In this document: piece after piece, positions 1 through 8,963 of the stretch | Layout of the letters: each line of letters begins with the position of its first letter | Numbering within the stretch: position 1 is the first letter of the stretch | From: Palsa-883 sp963826975 | GTDB taxonomy: Bacteria; Pseudomonadota; Alphaproteobacteria; Acetobacterales; Acetobacteraceae | Reading direction: 5' to 3' | Assembly (NCBI GenBank): GCA_963826975.1 | Contig: CAWGZJ010000011.1 | Span: 62,001-126,000 of the forward strand | DNA: 64,000 nt | Translations under genes and position numbers: made by a program | The notes under the pieces: model-generated | What the model saw: the letters and a program-made list of their open reading frames with translations, nothing else | The model's database searches: none | Told to the model about the DNA's origin: nothing

Positions 1-313
1 GCACCGACGCGGTGATTGAGGTGAGGCGCGCGATCTCGTGGCGCGGCAGCCGGCCGGAGCCGTCCGTGTCGTGAAACGAATCTCCCAGCGCCACGACCGT
101 GCGCGGCTTCCAACGGCGCAGCAGAAGTGCCAGCCGGTCCAGTGTGACCTTGGTGTCCCATGGGGGGAGTAATGAGCCGCGTCGTGCGTAGGACGAGCCT
201 TTCTCGAGATGCAGATCGGCAACGATCAGCATTTCGGTTGCCGGCCAGATCAGCGCGCCGGCGGGGTCGAGCATTAGGCGCTCGCCGGCTAGGTGGATGG
301 GGGCGGCGGTCAT
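1..313 (-). CDS. pdeM: Ligase-associated DNA damage response endonuclease PdeM (partial, 3' end outside window)
   Basis: The reverse strand reads from an ATG at 313 to the window edge without a stop (104 residues seen). The protein has the calcineurin-like metallophosphoesterase signature: LIVADLHLEKG (the D-x-H metal motif) near residue 31 and VALGDSFHD (the G-D motif) near residue 80. The LEKGSSYARRG segment and the following LPPWDTKVTLDRL stretch are typical of PdeM, the phosphoesterase encoded with the Lhr-like helicase, the beta-CASP exonuclease and an ATP-dependent ligase in alphaproteobacterial repair operons. It lies 79 bases downstream of the helicase stop on the same strand, so the two are probably co-transcribed. 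The C-terminal metal ligands lie beyond the window. Confidence 0.88.
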   Translation of the reverse strand, partial: MTAAPIHLAGERLMLDPAGALIWPATEMLIVADLHLEKGSSYARRGSLLPPWDTKVTLDRLALLLRRWKPRTVVALGDSFHDTDGSGRLPRHEIARLTSITASV

Positions 314-392
314 GGTCGTTGCGATGGCGGGGGTTGGACATGACGGGGAGTGGCCGGCCGTGGGCTCGGCCGAGGACGGTTCCGTGCCGCGG

Positions 393-2852
393 TCATGCGT
401 CGAACAAACTTGGCTGCTTCGCACGGCGCCTTGGGCGCGGCGGCTCTGCCTCGCCCGTCGCCTCCGCAATGATCGCCTCGGCTTCCGCCAGCATCGCCTC
501 CTCGTTGTCGCGGGTGCGCACGCTCTCGCGGCCGATCTCCAGCAGCACCGGCACCGCCAGCGGCGAGACGCGCGACAGCACCATGTGCACGATCCGCCCC
601 TTCACCCGCCGCAGCATCGCCGCGATGCGCTCGAGATCCGTCAGGCCGCCCGCCGCGTCGGCGCGTGTCGCGCGCAGCAGGATGTGGTCGGGCTGGTGGC
701 GGCGCAGCACGTCGTAGATCAGGTCGGAGTTCACCGTCACCTGGCGGCGCGATTTTTCCTGGCCGGGATGGTGCCGCTCGATCAGCCCGGCTATCACCGC
801 GACGTTGCGAAAGCTGCGTTTCATCAGGGAGCTTTCCGCCATCCAGGCTTCCAGGTCGTCGCCCAGCATGTCTTCATCGAAGAGTTTTGCGACGTCGCGC
901 GGTGGTTCCGCCGACCAGATGCCCAGCACGTAGTCCGTCGCGACGAACCCCAGCGGCGCGTAGCCGGCGCGTTGCATTCGCCGGGTCAGCAGGATGCCCA
1001 GCGTCTGGTGTGCGTTGCGGCCCTCGAAGCAGTACGCCACCAGGTACCATTTGTCGGCGCGGGGAAACGTTTCCACCAGCAGATTATTCCGCCCTGGCAT
1101 GCGCGAGAACACCCGTTGCAGGCGTAACCATTCCTGTACCGGTTCGGGGAACAATCCCCAGCGCTCCGGGTCCTGCAACAGCGCCCGCACGCGGTCCGCC
1201 AGGTTCGTGGTCAACGGCAAGCGGCCGCCTTCGTAGGTCGGCACCATCGGGTCGCCGGTGCCGCCCTCGGCGCATTCGACCGCCATTTCGTGCAGCCGCA
1301 GGAACTTCAGCAGCTTGCCGGCGAACATGAAGGTGTCGCCCGGGCGCAGCAGGTTGACGAAATATTCTTCTATCTCGCCCAGCACCGGGCCGAAGCGCCG
1401 CTTGCCGACCAGGCGCACCTTCAGCATCGGCGCCTCGACGATGGTGCCGATGTTCATCCGATGCTGTGCGGCGATGCGGGCGGAGCGCACATGCACGCGG
1501 CCCTCGGCATCACGGAACAGTTTGTGCCAGCGCTCGTAGGCGGCCAGCGCGTAGCCGCCCGTCTCTACGAATGTCAGCACATCGTCGAACACTTGCCGCG
1601 GCAGCGCGGCGTAAGGCGCGGCGTGGGTTACCTCGGCATAGGCGTCGTCCGGCAGGAACGGCGCGCCACAGGCCATGCCCAGCAGGTGCTGCGCCAGCAC
1701 GTCCAGGCCGCCGGGGCGCGGCCGGTCGCCGTCGAGTTCGCCAGCCGCTACGCCGAGCACGGCTGCCTCGCATTCCAATACTTCGAACCGGTTGGCGGGC
1801 ACCAGGATGGCGCGGCTTGCCTCGTCCATCCGATGGTTGGCGCGGCCGACCCGTTGCAGCAGGCGGCTGACGCCTTTCGGGGCGCCGACCTGAATGACCT
1901 GGTCGACACCGCCCCAGTCGATGCCTAAATCTAACGATGAGGTCGCTACCACGGCGCGGAGTTTGCCGCCTGCCATTGCTGCTTCGACGCGGCGGCGCTG
2001 TTCGACCTCGAGCGAGCCATGGTGCAGGGCGATGGGCAGGGTGGTGTCGTTCAGCTTCCACAGCGCCTGGAACATCAACTCGGCCTGGGCCCGGGTGTTG
2101 ACGAACACGATCGTCAGGCCGGCGGAACGAATGCGCGCCATCACCTGGGGCGCCGCTTCCAGTCCCATGTGGCCGGACCAGGACAGCCGCCCCTCTGGCA
2201 ACATGATGGACAACTCGGGTGCCGCGCCGCCGGCTTCCTCGATCACCCGGTCGGCGCCGACATAGGCGGCGATCGCGTCCGGGTGCGCAACGGTGGCGGA
2301 TAGCCCGACGCGGCGCAGCTTGGGGGTCAGCGCGCCGAGGCGCGCCACGCACAGCGCCAGTTGGTCGCCGCGCTTGCCGCCGGCCAGCGCGTGTACCTCG
2401 TCCATCACCACGGTGGTCAGGCCCGCGAACATGGCGGGCGAGTCCGGCAGCGACAGCAGGACCGCCAAACTTTCAGGCGTGGTCAGCAGTATCTGTGGCG
2501 GCGCGGCGCGCTGGCGGGCGCGCCGGTTGGCCGGCGTATCGCCGGTGCGGGTTTCGATCCGCACCTCCAGCTTCATCTCCTCGACCGGTGCCATCAGGTT
2601 GCGCGCGATGTCGGTTGCCAGCGCCTTCAGCGGGCTGACATACAGCGTGTGCAGGCCCTCGCGTGGTTGCAGGTGCAGATCGATCAGGCTGGGCAGGAAC
2701 CCGGCGAGCGTCTTGCCGCCGCCGGTGGGCGCGATCAGCAGCACACTCTCGCCCGCTTGTGCCGCCGCGAGCATGGCGAGCTGGTGCCGCCGCGGCGTCC
2801 AGCCGCGCGCGGCGAACCAGTCGGCGAAAACCTCAGGCAGCGTCGGGGTCAT
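393..2852 (-). CDS. Ligase-associated DNA damage response DEXH-box helicase (Lhr-like)
   Basis: An 819-residue superfamily 2 helicase. Visible motifs in order: Walker A APTGGGKT near residue 41, motif Ib region ATDIARNL, the DEVH box near residue 151, SAT (motif III) near residue 185, and motifs V-VI in the second RecA domain (SLDLGIDWGGVDQV, then LLQRVGRANHR). The C-terminal half is the Lhr-type winged-helix and core region. Length and motif set fit the subfamily found with PdeM and the exonuclease. It is expected to act in DNA repair with the ATP-dependent ligase system. The ATG at 2852 lies inside the 3' end of the upstream glycosyltransferase gene (20-base overlap), implying translational coupling. 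The ligase gene is not in the window. Confidence 0.93.
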   Translation of the reverse strand: MTPTLPEVFADWFAARGWTPRRHQLAMLAAAQAGESVLLIAPTGGGKTLAGFLPSLIDLHLQPREGLHTLYVSPLKALATDIARNLMAPVEEMKLEVRIETRTGDTPANRRARQRAAPPQILLTTPESLAVLLSLPDSPAMFAGLTTVVMDEVHALAGGKRGDQLALCVARLGALTPKLRRVGLSATVAHPDAIAAYVGADRVIEEAGGAAPELSIMLPEGRLSWSGHMGLEAAPQVMARIRSAGLTIVFVNTRAQAELMFQALWKLNDTTLPIALHHGSLEVEQRRRVEAAMAGGKLRAVVATSSLDLGIDWGGVDQVIQVGAPKGVSRLLQRVGRANHRMDEASRAILVPANRFEVLECEAAVLGVAAGELDGDRPRPGGLDVLAQHLLGMACGAPFLPDDAYAEVTHAAPYAALPRQVFDDVLTFVETGGYALAAYERWHKLFRDAEGRVHVRSARIAAQHRMNIGTIVEAPMLKVRLVGKRRFGPVLGEIEEYFVNLLRPGDTFMFAGKLLKFLRLHEMAVECAEGGTGDPMVPTYEGGRLPLTTNLADRVRALLQDPERWGLFPEPVQEWLRLQRVFSRMPGRNNLLVETFPRADKWYLVAYCFEGRNAHQTLGILLTRRMQRAGYAPLGFVATDYVLGIWSAEPPRDVAKLFDEDMLGDDLEAWMAESSLMKRSFRNVAVIAGLIERHHPGQEKSRRQVTVNSDLIYDVLRRHQPDHILLRATRADAAGGLTDLERIAAMLRRVKGRIVHMVLSRVSPLAVPVLLEIGRESVRTRDNEEAMLAEAEAIIAEATGEAEPPRPRRRAKQPSLFDA

Positions 2853-4113
2853 GCGCCTGCGCCAGCAGCAAGGTCAGTTGTTGCGCTACACGATCCAGCA
2901 CGCCGGCCCAATCGCCTTCGGTCTCCTGGCGGAACAACCACATCGTCGGATACCACGGGCTGTCCTCGCGGTCGGCCAGCCAGCGCCAGTCCGCGAGGTG
3001 CGGCAGCAGCAGCCAGGTCGGCCAGCCCAGCGCGCCGGCCAAATGCGCCACGGAGGTATCGACCGCGATCACCAGGTCCAGCAGCGAAATCAACGCGGCG
3101 GTGTCGGCGAAATCGCCGAACAGCGTCGAGTGGTCAGACAGGTGCGTCAGGCCGTCCAGCACTGCCTTGTCGCTGGCGCGCACGTCGTTCTGGATGACGT
3201 GCAGCTCGCACTCCGGGCGGTCGAGGATGCGGGTGAAATCCGCCAGCGGAATGGATCGCTTGTGGTCGTCGCCGTAATCCGGATTGCCCGACCAGACGAT
3301 GCCGATCCGCATGCGCCGCCGCGGACCTACGCGCCGGCGCCAGCGCGCCATGCGCTCGGGCGGCACCGACAGATAGGGGATTTCTGCCGGGATCGTTGCC
3401 AGATCGGTGGCGAACGCCAGCGGCAGGCTCATCAGTGGTGAGTGCAGGTCGAATGGCGGCAGGGGATGGCCAAGCTGGTGCAACTCCGCGATGCCTGGAA
3501 TTGCCGCGGCCAGCGGGACAAGGGGGCGGTGAACCTCCAGCACCACGCGCGCGCCGCGGGCCGCCACCATCGGCACGTAGCGCAGGAACTGGATCGCATC
3601 GCCATGTCCCTGCTCGGCGTGCAGCAGAATCGTTTTGCCTGCGATGTCGGTGTCGCCGTACCATTGCCGTTGCTCGAAGCCGCGACGGGGCAGCACGCCG
3701 GGCGAGGCGATGATGCGGGACTCGTATTCCTCCCAGCCGGTGGCGAAGTTGGCGTTGCGCAGCGCTTCGAACGATTTGACCATGCGCTGGCGGGCTATTT
3801 CGGGATCCAGCTCCATGCCGCGCAGCCGGAGTTCGCGTGCCTCGGCGTGGCGTCCCAGTGCCGCCAGCGCGAGGCCCAGATCGTCATGCGCGCGTGCCTG
3901 CGTGCCATCCAGTTCGATCGCCGATCGCAACAGGGCCTCGGCTTCGATTGGGTCGCCTTGGCGCAGCCGCAGATGGCCCAGCAGAAAGGTCACGTGCGCT
4001 TCGCGCGACGATCGGCCGAGCAGCATGCGCAGCAGCCCCTCGGCTTCGACGAATTGCCCGCGGTCGTAGGCCTGCTCCGCCCGCTGATACAGCAGATCGG
4101 CGAAGTCGCTCAT
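2833..4113 (-). CDS. TPR protein with C-terminal glycosyltransferase family 9-like domain
   Basis: A protein of 426 residues from an ATG at 4113. An in-frame extension reaches 4236, but the paralogue next door and the TPR register favour the internal ATG (MSDFADLLYQRAEQAYDRG). The first ~110 residues form TPR repeats (GRHAEA, DDLGLALAALGRH). The C-terminal ~300 residues look like the heptosyltransferase-like domain of TPR-containing glycosyltransferases: a LLHAEQGHGDAIQFLRY motif and a late LVIAVDTSVAHLAGALG motif where the nucleotide sugar would bind. The role is probably glycosylation of surface polysaccharide or protein; the acceptor is unknown. It is a tandem paralogue of the gene at 4271-5896. 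Confidence 0.82.
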   Translation of the reverse strand: MSDFADLLYQRAEQAYDRGQFVEAEGLLRMLLGRSSREAHVTFLLGHLRLRQGDPIEAEALLRSAIELDGTQARAHDDLGLALAALGRHAEARELRLRGMELDPEIARQRMVKSFEALRNANFATGWEEYESRIIASPGVLPRRGFEQRQWYGDTDIAGKTILLHAEQGHGDAIQFLRYVPMVAARGARVVLEVHRPLVPLAAAIPGIAELHQLGHPLPPFDLHSPLMSLPLAFATDLATIPAEIPYLSVPPERMARWRRRVGPRRRMRIGIVWSGNPDYGDDHKRSIPLADFTRILDRPECELHVIQNDVRASDKAVLDGLTHLSDHSTLFGDFADTAALISLLDLVIAVDTSVAHLAGALGWPTWLLLPHLADWRWLADREDSPWYPTMWLFRQETEGDWAGVLDRVAQQLTLLLAQAHDPDAA

Positions 4114-4157
4114 GCCAGCCGTCCGAGACTTTGACGCGTTACTGTGCTGTCGGCCGG

Positions 4158-4272
4158 CTGGCATGATTCTTGGTTTCGCGCGCGGCCGCACGCTCGGTTC
4201 CCTGGGCAACCCCACGCGCGATACCAACCCGCGCAAGCGTTGGAAGAGTCAACGCTTCCGCCGGTTGGCATC
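4158..4272. repeat. Structured intergenic element, copy 1 (conserved 9-nt loop hairpin)
   Basis: This lies between the two TPR glycosyltransferase genes. Two 22-base arms (4220-4241 and 4251-4272) pair at 19 of 22 positions around the loop GGAAGAGTC (4242-4250). Upstream are the boxes CTGGCATGATTCTTGGTTT (from 4158) and CGCGCGCGGCCGC. A second copy at 54914-55016 has the same boxes and an identical loop but a different stem sequence that pairs perfectly. The right arm reaches the stop codon of the 4271-5896 gene. It could be a structured RNA or a mobile palindrome; no known family was recognised. Confidence 0.75.
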
Positions 4273-5896
4273 ATGCATCCAGCGCGCGCATCACGGCGGC
4301 GAGCACGGCGTCCCAGTCGCCCGGTGCCGGTTCGCGGAACAGCCGCATCGTCGGATACCAGGGACTGTCGGCGCGCGCGATCAGCCAGCGCCATTCAGCG
4401 CTGAACGGCAGCAGCACCCAGGTCGGCCGTGCCAATGCGCCGGCGAGGTGCGCCACCGAGGTATCGACGCTGATCACCAGGTCCATCAGCGACAGCAGCG
4501 CCGCGGTGTCGGCGAAATCCGCCAGTGCCGCGCTGTGATCGATCACGCGCGGCAGGCCGTCCAGCACCGCGCGGTCGGCCGGGCGGATCTGCGTCTGCGC
4601 TACGTGCAGCTCGCAATCGGAACGGTTCAGCAAGAGTTCGAGTCGGGCGAGCGGCATCGATCGGTGGCGGTCGTTGCTGTGGAGCGGGCTGCCCGACCAG
4701 GCGACGCCGATGCGCCGGCGCTGCCCGTGACGATGCCGGGGGCGCCGGCCGAGGCGACGCCGCCAGGCCGCGACCCGTTCCGGTGGCGGCGCGAGATAAG
4801 GTATGTCCGCCGGGATCGTTGCCAGTGTCGTGCCGCAGGCCAGAGGCAGGCTGAGCATCGGGCACTGCAGATCGAAATCCGGCAACGGTTCGCCGGTCGC
4901 AATCACCTGGGCGACCCCTTCCAGGCTGCGCAGCAGCGGCACGAGAGGCGCCAGCGCCTCGATGATCACGCGCGCGCCGGTGCGTGCCAGGCGCGGCGCG
5001 TAGCGGACGAATTGCAGGGTGTCGCCAAACCCCTGCTCGGAATGCAGCAGCAGCGTCTGCCCGGCCAGCCGGCCGCGGCCGCGCCAGCGCGGATGTTCCA
5101 CATGGCGGCGGGCGATCGGCGCCTCGTCGATCAGCGCGTCCCAACGCGATTTATAGGCCTTCCAGCCGAGCGGAAAGCGCCCGAGCGCCAGCAGCAAATA
5201 GGCCTCGTGAACCCGCGTTCTCGCCGGATCGGGCGCCCATGCGCTGCCGCGCCGCAGCGCGCGCAAAGCTTCCTCGTGGCGGTTGAGATCGACCAGCGAG
5301 CTGGCCACACGCTGATGCGCCAGGCCGAAATCGTGCTTCAGCGCGATGGCGCGCTGGTGACACGGCAGGGCGTCAGCGGGGCGGCCGGCCATCGTCAGGG
5401 CGCAACCGAGATTGTCGTGCGCCTCGGCGTAGTCGGGCGCTACGGCCAGCGCGCGGCGGTAGCAGGGGATGGCGGCTTCGAAACGATCGTCGCGGCGCAG
5501 TGCCTCGCCGAGATTGTTCAGCGTTGTCGGCTCGTCGGGGTTGATCGCCAGGGCGGCGCGCAGCCAGCCGGCGGCGGCGGCGAAGTCCTTGCGTTCCATC
5601 GCCATCAGCCCGAGCAGGCCGAGCGCGGCGAAATCGTTGCCGCCGGCGCCGATCGACAGGCGCAGCAGGGTGTCGGCCTGTGCCGGGTGCCCGGCCAGGA
5701 ATTCCTGCGCGCCGAGGGTGAACATCGTCTCGGCGAAGCGGTTCAATGGTGGGGCGGCGGGCGCGTCGGGTCGTGCGGCGGCGGCGCCGGGATGGAACCG
5801 GTCCGGCACCGGTTGCACGGGCTGGGGTCGGGCGATCGCGTGAGGTGTGCGGGTCACTGTGGCGGTATTTTGCGCTCGGCGGGGGGTGGTGCTCAA
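4271..5896 (-). CDS. TPR protein with C-terminal glycosyltransferase family 9-like domain (second paralogue)
   Basis: 541 residues if read from the TTG at 5896; a GTG at 5857 is an alternative, and no clear ribosome binding site decides the start. After a proline- and alanine-rich N-terminus, TPR repeats run from about residue 55 to 200 (LNNLGEALRR, HDNLGCALTMAGR). The C-terminal glycosyltransferase-like domain carries LLHSEQGFGDTLQFVRY and ISVDTSVAHLAGALARPTW, matching the neighbour at 2833-4113. The ending DSPWYPTMRLFRE is shared almost exactly with it. The pair looks like a tandem duplication serving one surface-glycan or protein-glycosylation route. The substrate cannot be read from sequence. 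Confidence 0.82.
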   Translation of the reverse strand: MSTTPRRAQNTATVTRTPHAIARPQPVQPVPDRFHPGAAAARPDAPAAPPLNRFAETMFTLGAQEFLAGHPAQADTLLRLSIGAGGNDFAALGLLGLMAMERKDFAAAAGWLRAALAINPDEPTTLNNLGEALRRDDRFEAAIPCYRRALAVAPDYAEAHDNLGCALTMAGRPADALPCHQRAIALKHDFGLAHQRVASSLVDLNRHEEALRALRRGSAWAPDPARTRVHEAYLLLALGRFPLGWKAYKSRWDALIDEAPIARRHVEHPRWRGRGRLAGQTLLLHSEQGFGDTLQFVRYAPRLARTGARVIIEALAPLVPLLRSLEGVAQVIATGEPLPDFDLQCPMLSLPLACGTTLATIPADIPYLAPPPERVAAWRRRLGRRPRHRHGQRRRIGVAWSGSPLHSNDRHRSMPLARLELLLNRSDCELHVAQTQIRPADRAVLDGLPRVIDHSAALADFADTAALLSLMDLVISVDTSVAHLAGALARPTWVLLPFSAEWRWLIARADSPWYPTMRLFREPAPGDWDAVLAAVMRALDA

Positions 5897-6156
5897 GCGG
5901 GACGTCGCATGGGGCGTCGGTCTTGGTCGGCGTGGTGTGTCGGGCTGGCGGATTGCGTGCTTGTGTTGGTCGGATTGCCCGCGCGCCGGCCCGGCATCGT
6001 CGGAGCGTGGGTAGTGTCGGCCGGTGAGGGTCGGTGATTGGATGAGTGAGATGGTGCGAGCCGGGTTGCGCCTGCGGCTTTGGCGTCGCGTGTAGGGGGA
6101 GACGGGGGAGGGTGTGCGGGCTGCGCGACCCTCACCCTCGACGCTGCGCGTCTTGA

Positions 6157-6180
6157 CCTCTCCCGCCAGCGCGGGAGAGG
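6157..6180. terminator. Perfect 10-bp hairpin after the aldo/keto reductase gene
   Basis: CCTCTCCCGC (6157-6166) pairs exactly with GCGGGAGAGG (6171-6180) over a 4-base CAGC loop. It sits 13 bases beyond the stop of the minus-strand reductase gene, where a terminator is expected. There is no strong T-run, so it could also be one of the GC-rich hairpin repeats common in alphaproteobacterial intergenic DNA. The rest of 5897-6193 shows no gene. Confidence 0.55.
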
Positions 6181-6193
6181 TGTACAGTCGGGG

Positions 6194-7189
6194 CTAGATG
6201 TAGACGCCTTTCATGCCGCCGGCCGGATAGCGGGTGCCGGCGGCGGCGCCGGGCGGGATGGCGTCGGAGATGCGGGCGACCTCCGCCGGCGTGAGGTGAA
6301 CGCGCAGCGCGCCGACGTTTTCGTCCAGGCGGTTCGGGTAGCGGGTGCCGGGGATTGCGACGACGTCGGGGCCTTGCGCTAGCAGCCAGGCGAGGGCGAG
6401 TTGGGATGGAGTGCAGCCCTTTTCGTGGGCCATTGCCTCGATGCGGGCGACCAGCTCGCGGTTCTGTGCGAAGTTGGCCTCCTGGAAGCGCGGGTGCGCG
6501 GCGCGGCGGCCGTCGACGTCGGCGAAGGTTTGGATCGCGCCGGTCAGGAAGCCACGGCCCAGCGGGGCGTAGGCGACGAAGGCAATGCCGAGTTCGCTGG
6601 TGGTGGCGCGGGTTTCTTCCGCCTCGGTCCGGTAGAGCACCGAGTATTCCGTCTGCACGGCGGCGATCGGGTGCACCGCGTGGGCGCGGCGGATGCGGTC
6701 GGGGTGCGCCTCGGACAGGCCGAGGTGGCGGACCTTGCCTTGGGCGATCAGTTTAGCCATGGCGCCGACGGTGTCCTCGATCGGGACCGCGGGATCGACG
6801 CGGTGCTGGTAGTAAAGGTCGATTGTTTCGACCCCGAGGCGTTTCAGGCTGGCGTCGCAGGCCTGGCCGACATATTCCGGCCGGCCGTTGACACCGTTCG
6901 GGCCGCCTGGGTTTTGCGTCTGGCCGAACTTGCTGGCGAGCACCACCTTGTCGCGGCGGCCTTTCAGCGCGCGGCCGATCACCTCTTCATTGTGGCCCCA
7001 GCCGTACATGTCGGAGCTGTCGAGGTGATCGACGCCGTGATCGATCGCGTAGCGGATCAGATCCTCGGAGGCTCCGTCGTCGGCCGCGCCGTAGATGCCG
7101 GATAGCGACATGCAGCCCAGGCCGATCGCGGCGACCGACAGGCCGCCGGCGCCGAGCTTGCGATGTTCTAGCTTGGGTGTGTCTGGCAT
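6194..7189 (-). CDS. Aldo/keto reductase
   Basis: 331 residues from the ATG at 7189 (MPDTPKLEHRKLGAGGLSV). An in-frame extension to 7519 runs through repeat DNA and is not credible. The AKR barrel is complete with the catalytic tetrad visible: D and Y in LDSSDMYG, K in VVLASKFG, and H in LYYQHRVD. The cofactor region near the C-terminus (VVAIPGTRYPNRLDENV) fits NADPH-dependent AKR enzymes related to the AKR13 (YajO/Tas-like) group. The substrate is unknown. It is monocistronic and convergent with nothing nearby; a hairpin at 6157-6180 follows its stop. Confidence 0.9.
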   Translation of the reverse strand: MPDTPKLEHRKLGAGGLSVAAIGLGCMSLSGIYGAADDGASEDLIRYAIDHGVDHLDSSDMYGWGHNEEVIGRALKGRRDKVVLASKFGQTQNPGGPNGVNGRPEYVGQACDASLKRLGVETIDLYYQHRVDPAVPIEDTVGAMAKLIAQGKVRHLGLSEAHPDRIRRAHAVHPIAAVQTEYSVLYRTEAEETRATTSELGIAFVAYAPLGRGFLTGAIQTFADVDGRRAAHPRFQEANFAQNRELVARIEAMAHEKGCTPSQLALAWLLAQGPDVVAIPGTRYPNRLDENVGALRVHLTPAEVARISDAIPPGAAAGTRYPAGGMKGVYI

Positions 7190-7324
7190 GGTCTGTGATC
7201 CTTGTGTGTTGGTGGGCATGATACGCGATGTCGTGGGGTAGGGGGCAAGGGGACGGGCGGCTTGCGTTCGGGCGGCACCTGCCGCAATCGTGGACGCTGG
7301 CGGGGAGCGGGTTGGAATGGTGCT

Positions 7325-7475
7325 CAAGCAAGGAAGACAGCAATTCACCACAGAGACACGGAGACACGGAGAAGCAGGAATTTTTTGGGCGCTTCGCGCC
7401 GGCGTGCGTTCAGGCATCGCGCGAAGCGGATCAATGATTTCTTCGTGTCTTTGTGGTGAGGTCTTGCTTTTTTGC
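7325..7475. repeat. Long palindromic dispersed repeat, CACAGAGA/CACGGAGA unit
   Basis: The gap 7190-7559 holds a long imperfect palindrome. The left flank CAAGCAAGGAAGACAGCAAT is followed by tandem 9-base units (CACAGAGACACGGAGACAC). The centre has GCGCTTCGCGC (7389-7399) and GCGCGAAGCG (7419-7428), which form an inner hairpin. The right arm is CTTCGTGTCTTTGTGGTGA, followed by a TCTTGCTT flank. The unit differs slightly between the two arms, so this copy has partly decayed. No gene is seen in this gap. Confidence 0.8.
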
Positions 7476-7559
7476 CGGCTGGCGATGGGGTGTATCCCCG
7501 GCGTCCCCGGGGGTCCCATCGCGCGTGTGCCGCGAACGCCGCGCGATCGGGGGTGATCG

Positions 7560-8582
7560 GTGGGTCCGCATCCCGCGACCTGGCTGAGATCGCTGCCGCA
7601 GGGTCTGTATTGCGAGCCAGGCGGCTTCTACATCGATCCGCTGCGCGCGGTGGATCGCGCGGTGATCACTCATGCGCATTCCGATCATGCCAGGCCGGGG
7701 CATCGCCATGTGCTGGCTACCCGCGAGACGCTGGCGCTGATGCGCGCGCGCATGGGGGCCGAGCGGGCCGGGGAGGAGCAGCAGGCGCTTGGGTGGGGTC
7801 AGGCGCTGGACCTTAACGGGGTGGAGGTGCGGCTGCTGCCGGCCGGGCATGTGCTGGGCAGCGCGCAGGTGGCGATGACCTGGCGGGGCAGCCGCGCGGT
7901 GGTGAGCGGGGACTACAAGCGGCAGGCCGATCCCACCTGCCGTGGGTTCGAGGCGATGCCGTGCGATGTGTTCGTGACCGAGGCGACGTTCGCGCTGCCG
8001 GTGTTCCGCCATCCGCCGGCGGGGGAGGAGATTGCTCGGTTGTTGGCCTCGGTGGCATTGTTCCCGGAGCGAACTCATGTCGTCGGGTGTTATGCGCTGG
8101 GGAAATGCCAGCGGATGATCGCGCTGCTGCGCGAGGCGGGGTGGGATCGGCCGATCTTCCTGCATGGCGCGCTGGCGGCTTTGTGCGAGGTGTATTCGGG
8201 GTTCGGGCAGCGGCTGGGGGAGTTGCCGTCGGCGACGGTGGCGGCGAAGCAGGCGCTGGCGGGGGCGATCGTGCTGGCGCCACCGGGGGCGGTCGCTGAT
8301 CGGTGGGCGAGGCGGCTGGCCGATCCGGTGGTGGCGGTGGCGTCCGGCTGGATGCGGGTGCGCCAGCGGGCGAAGTCACGCGGGGTGGAGCTGCCGCTGG
8401 TGATCTCGGACCATGCGGATTGGGATGAGCTGAATGCGACGATTGATGAGGTGGGCGCGCCCGAGGTGTGGGTGACGCACGGGCAGGAGGACGCGCTGAT
8501 CCATGCGGTGGGGATGCGGGGGGTGAAGGGGCGGGCGCTGCGGTTGGTGGGGTATGGCGAGGAGGATGAGGCGGGGGTGTGA
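7560..8582 (+). CDS. Ligase-associated DNA damage response exonuclease (metallo-beta-lactamase/beta-CASP type)
   Basis: 340 residues from a GTG at 7560. The metallo-beta-lactamase motif THAHSDHARPGH lies near residue 38. VLPAGHVLGSAQV-like and VSGDYK motifs (LLPAGHVLGSAQVAMTWRG; VVSGDYKRQADP) follow, and VISDHADW supplies a late His. These match the mRNA 3'-end-processing-factor-like exonuclease of the ligase-associated repair set. The helicase and PdeM are 5-7 kb away on the opposite strand. The ATP-dependent ligase that normally follows this gene is absent: downstream there is only an antitoxin remnant. Confidence 0.9.
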   Translation: MGPHPATWLRSLPQGLYCEPGGFYIDPLRAVDRAVITHAHSDHARPGHRHVLATRETLALMRARMGAERAGEEQQALGWGQALDLNGVEVRLLPAGHVLGSAQVAMTWRGSRAVVSGDYKRQADPTCRGFEAMPCDVFVTEATFALPVFRHPPAGEEIARLLASVALFPERTHVVGCYALGKCQRMIALLREAGWDRPIFLHGALAALCEVYSGFGQRLGELPSATVAAKQALAGAIVLAPPGAVADRWARRLADPVVAVASGWMRVRQRAKSRGVELPLVISDHADWDELNATIDEVGAPEVWVTHGQEDALIHAVGMRGVKGRALRLVGYGEEDEAGV

Positions 8583-8614
8583 GGATGGGGTTTCGCGGCT
8601 GGTTGAGGTGAGTG

Positions 8615-8839
8615 ATGGGCAAGCTGTATCGGAGCCGTATCATGGCGGCGATCCACGAAACCGTGGAGGACCTGCGGGGTGCGGATCTGGTGGCGAGGCG
8701 CACGATGCGCGGGTTCGACGCGGCTTGTCTGACGTCGGTGCGTCGCTTGTCCGCGGGGGGAAATTCGGATGCGCACCAAACCGGCGGTTATGCGGCTTCG
8801 ACAGAGCCGCAACGGTGCGTGAGAAACATGACACATTGA
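8615..8839 (+). pseudogene. HTH-type antitoxin remnant (HigA/XRE-like N-terminus, frameshifted)
   Basis: The first ~48 residues (MGKLYRSRIMAAIHETVEDL, then TMRGFDAACLTSVRRLSAG) resemble the N-terminus of HigA-type XRE antitoxins. At the six-G run 8755-8760 the frame slips: removing one G would give LSAGEIRMR, the usual start of the helix-turn-helix, but that frame ends within about 20 residues and does not carry a recognisable helix-turn-helix. No toxin gene is visible beside it. It is probably a decayed toxin-antitoxin fragment. Confidence 0.5.
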
Positions 8840-8919
8840 ATAGCTTTGCCCCGACCATGCGCAGGCGAATTGCGCGGAACCATCACGGCCAACGCGGCTC
8901 CCGCGAACGCATCGACAAG

Positions 8920-8963
8920 TTTGGCGTGAAGTTCATGCTCATTTGGCGTGAAATTCATGCTCA
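8920..8963. repeat. 22-nt tandem direct repeat upstream of the Hint-protein gene
   Basis: Two adjacent 22-base copies (8920-8941 and 8942-8963) of TTTGGCGTGAARTTCATGCT followed by CA differ at one base. They lie about 280 bases before the Hint-protein start, in a gap (8840-9241) with no other gene. An operator is possible, but nothing else supports it. Confidence 0.7.

Noticed and set aside
6194..7519. N-terminal extension of the aldo/keto reductase
   Set aside because: The extra 110 residues translate the palindromic repeat; the AKR start is at 7189.
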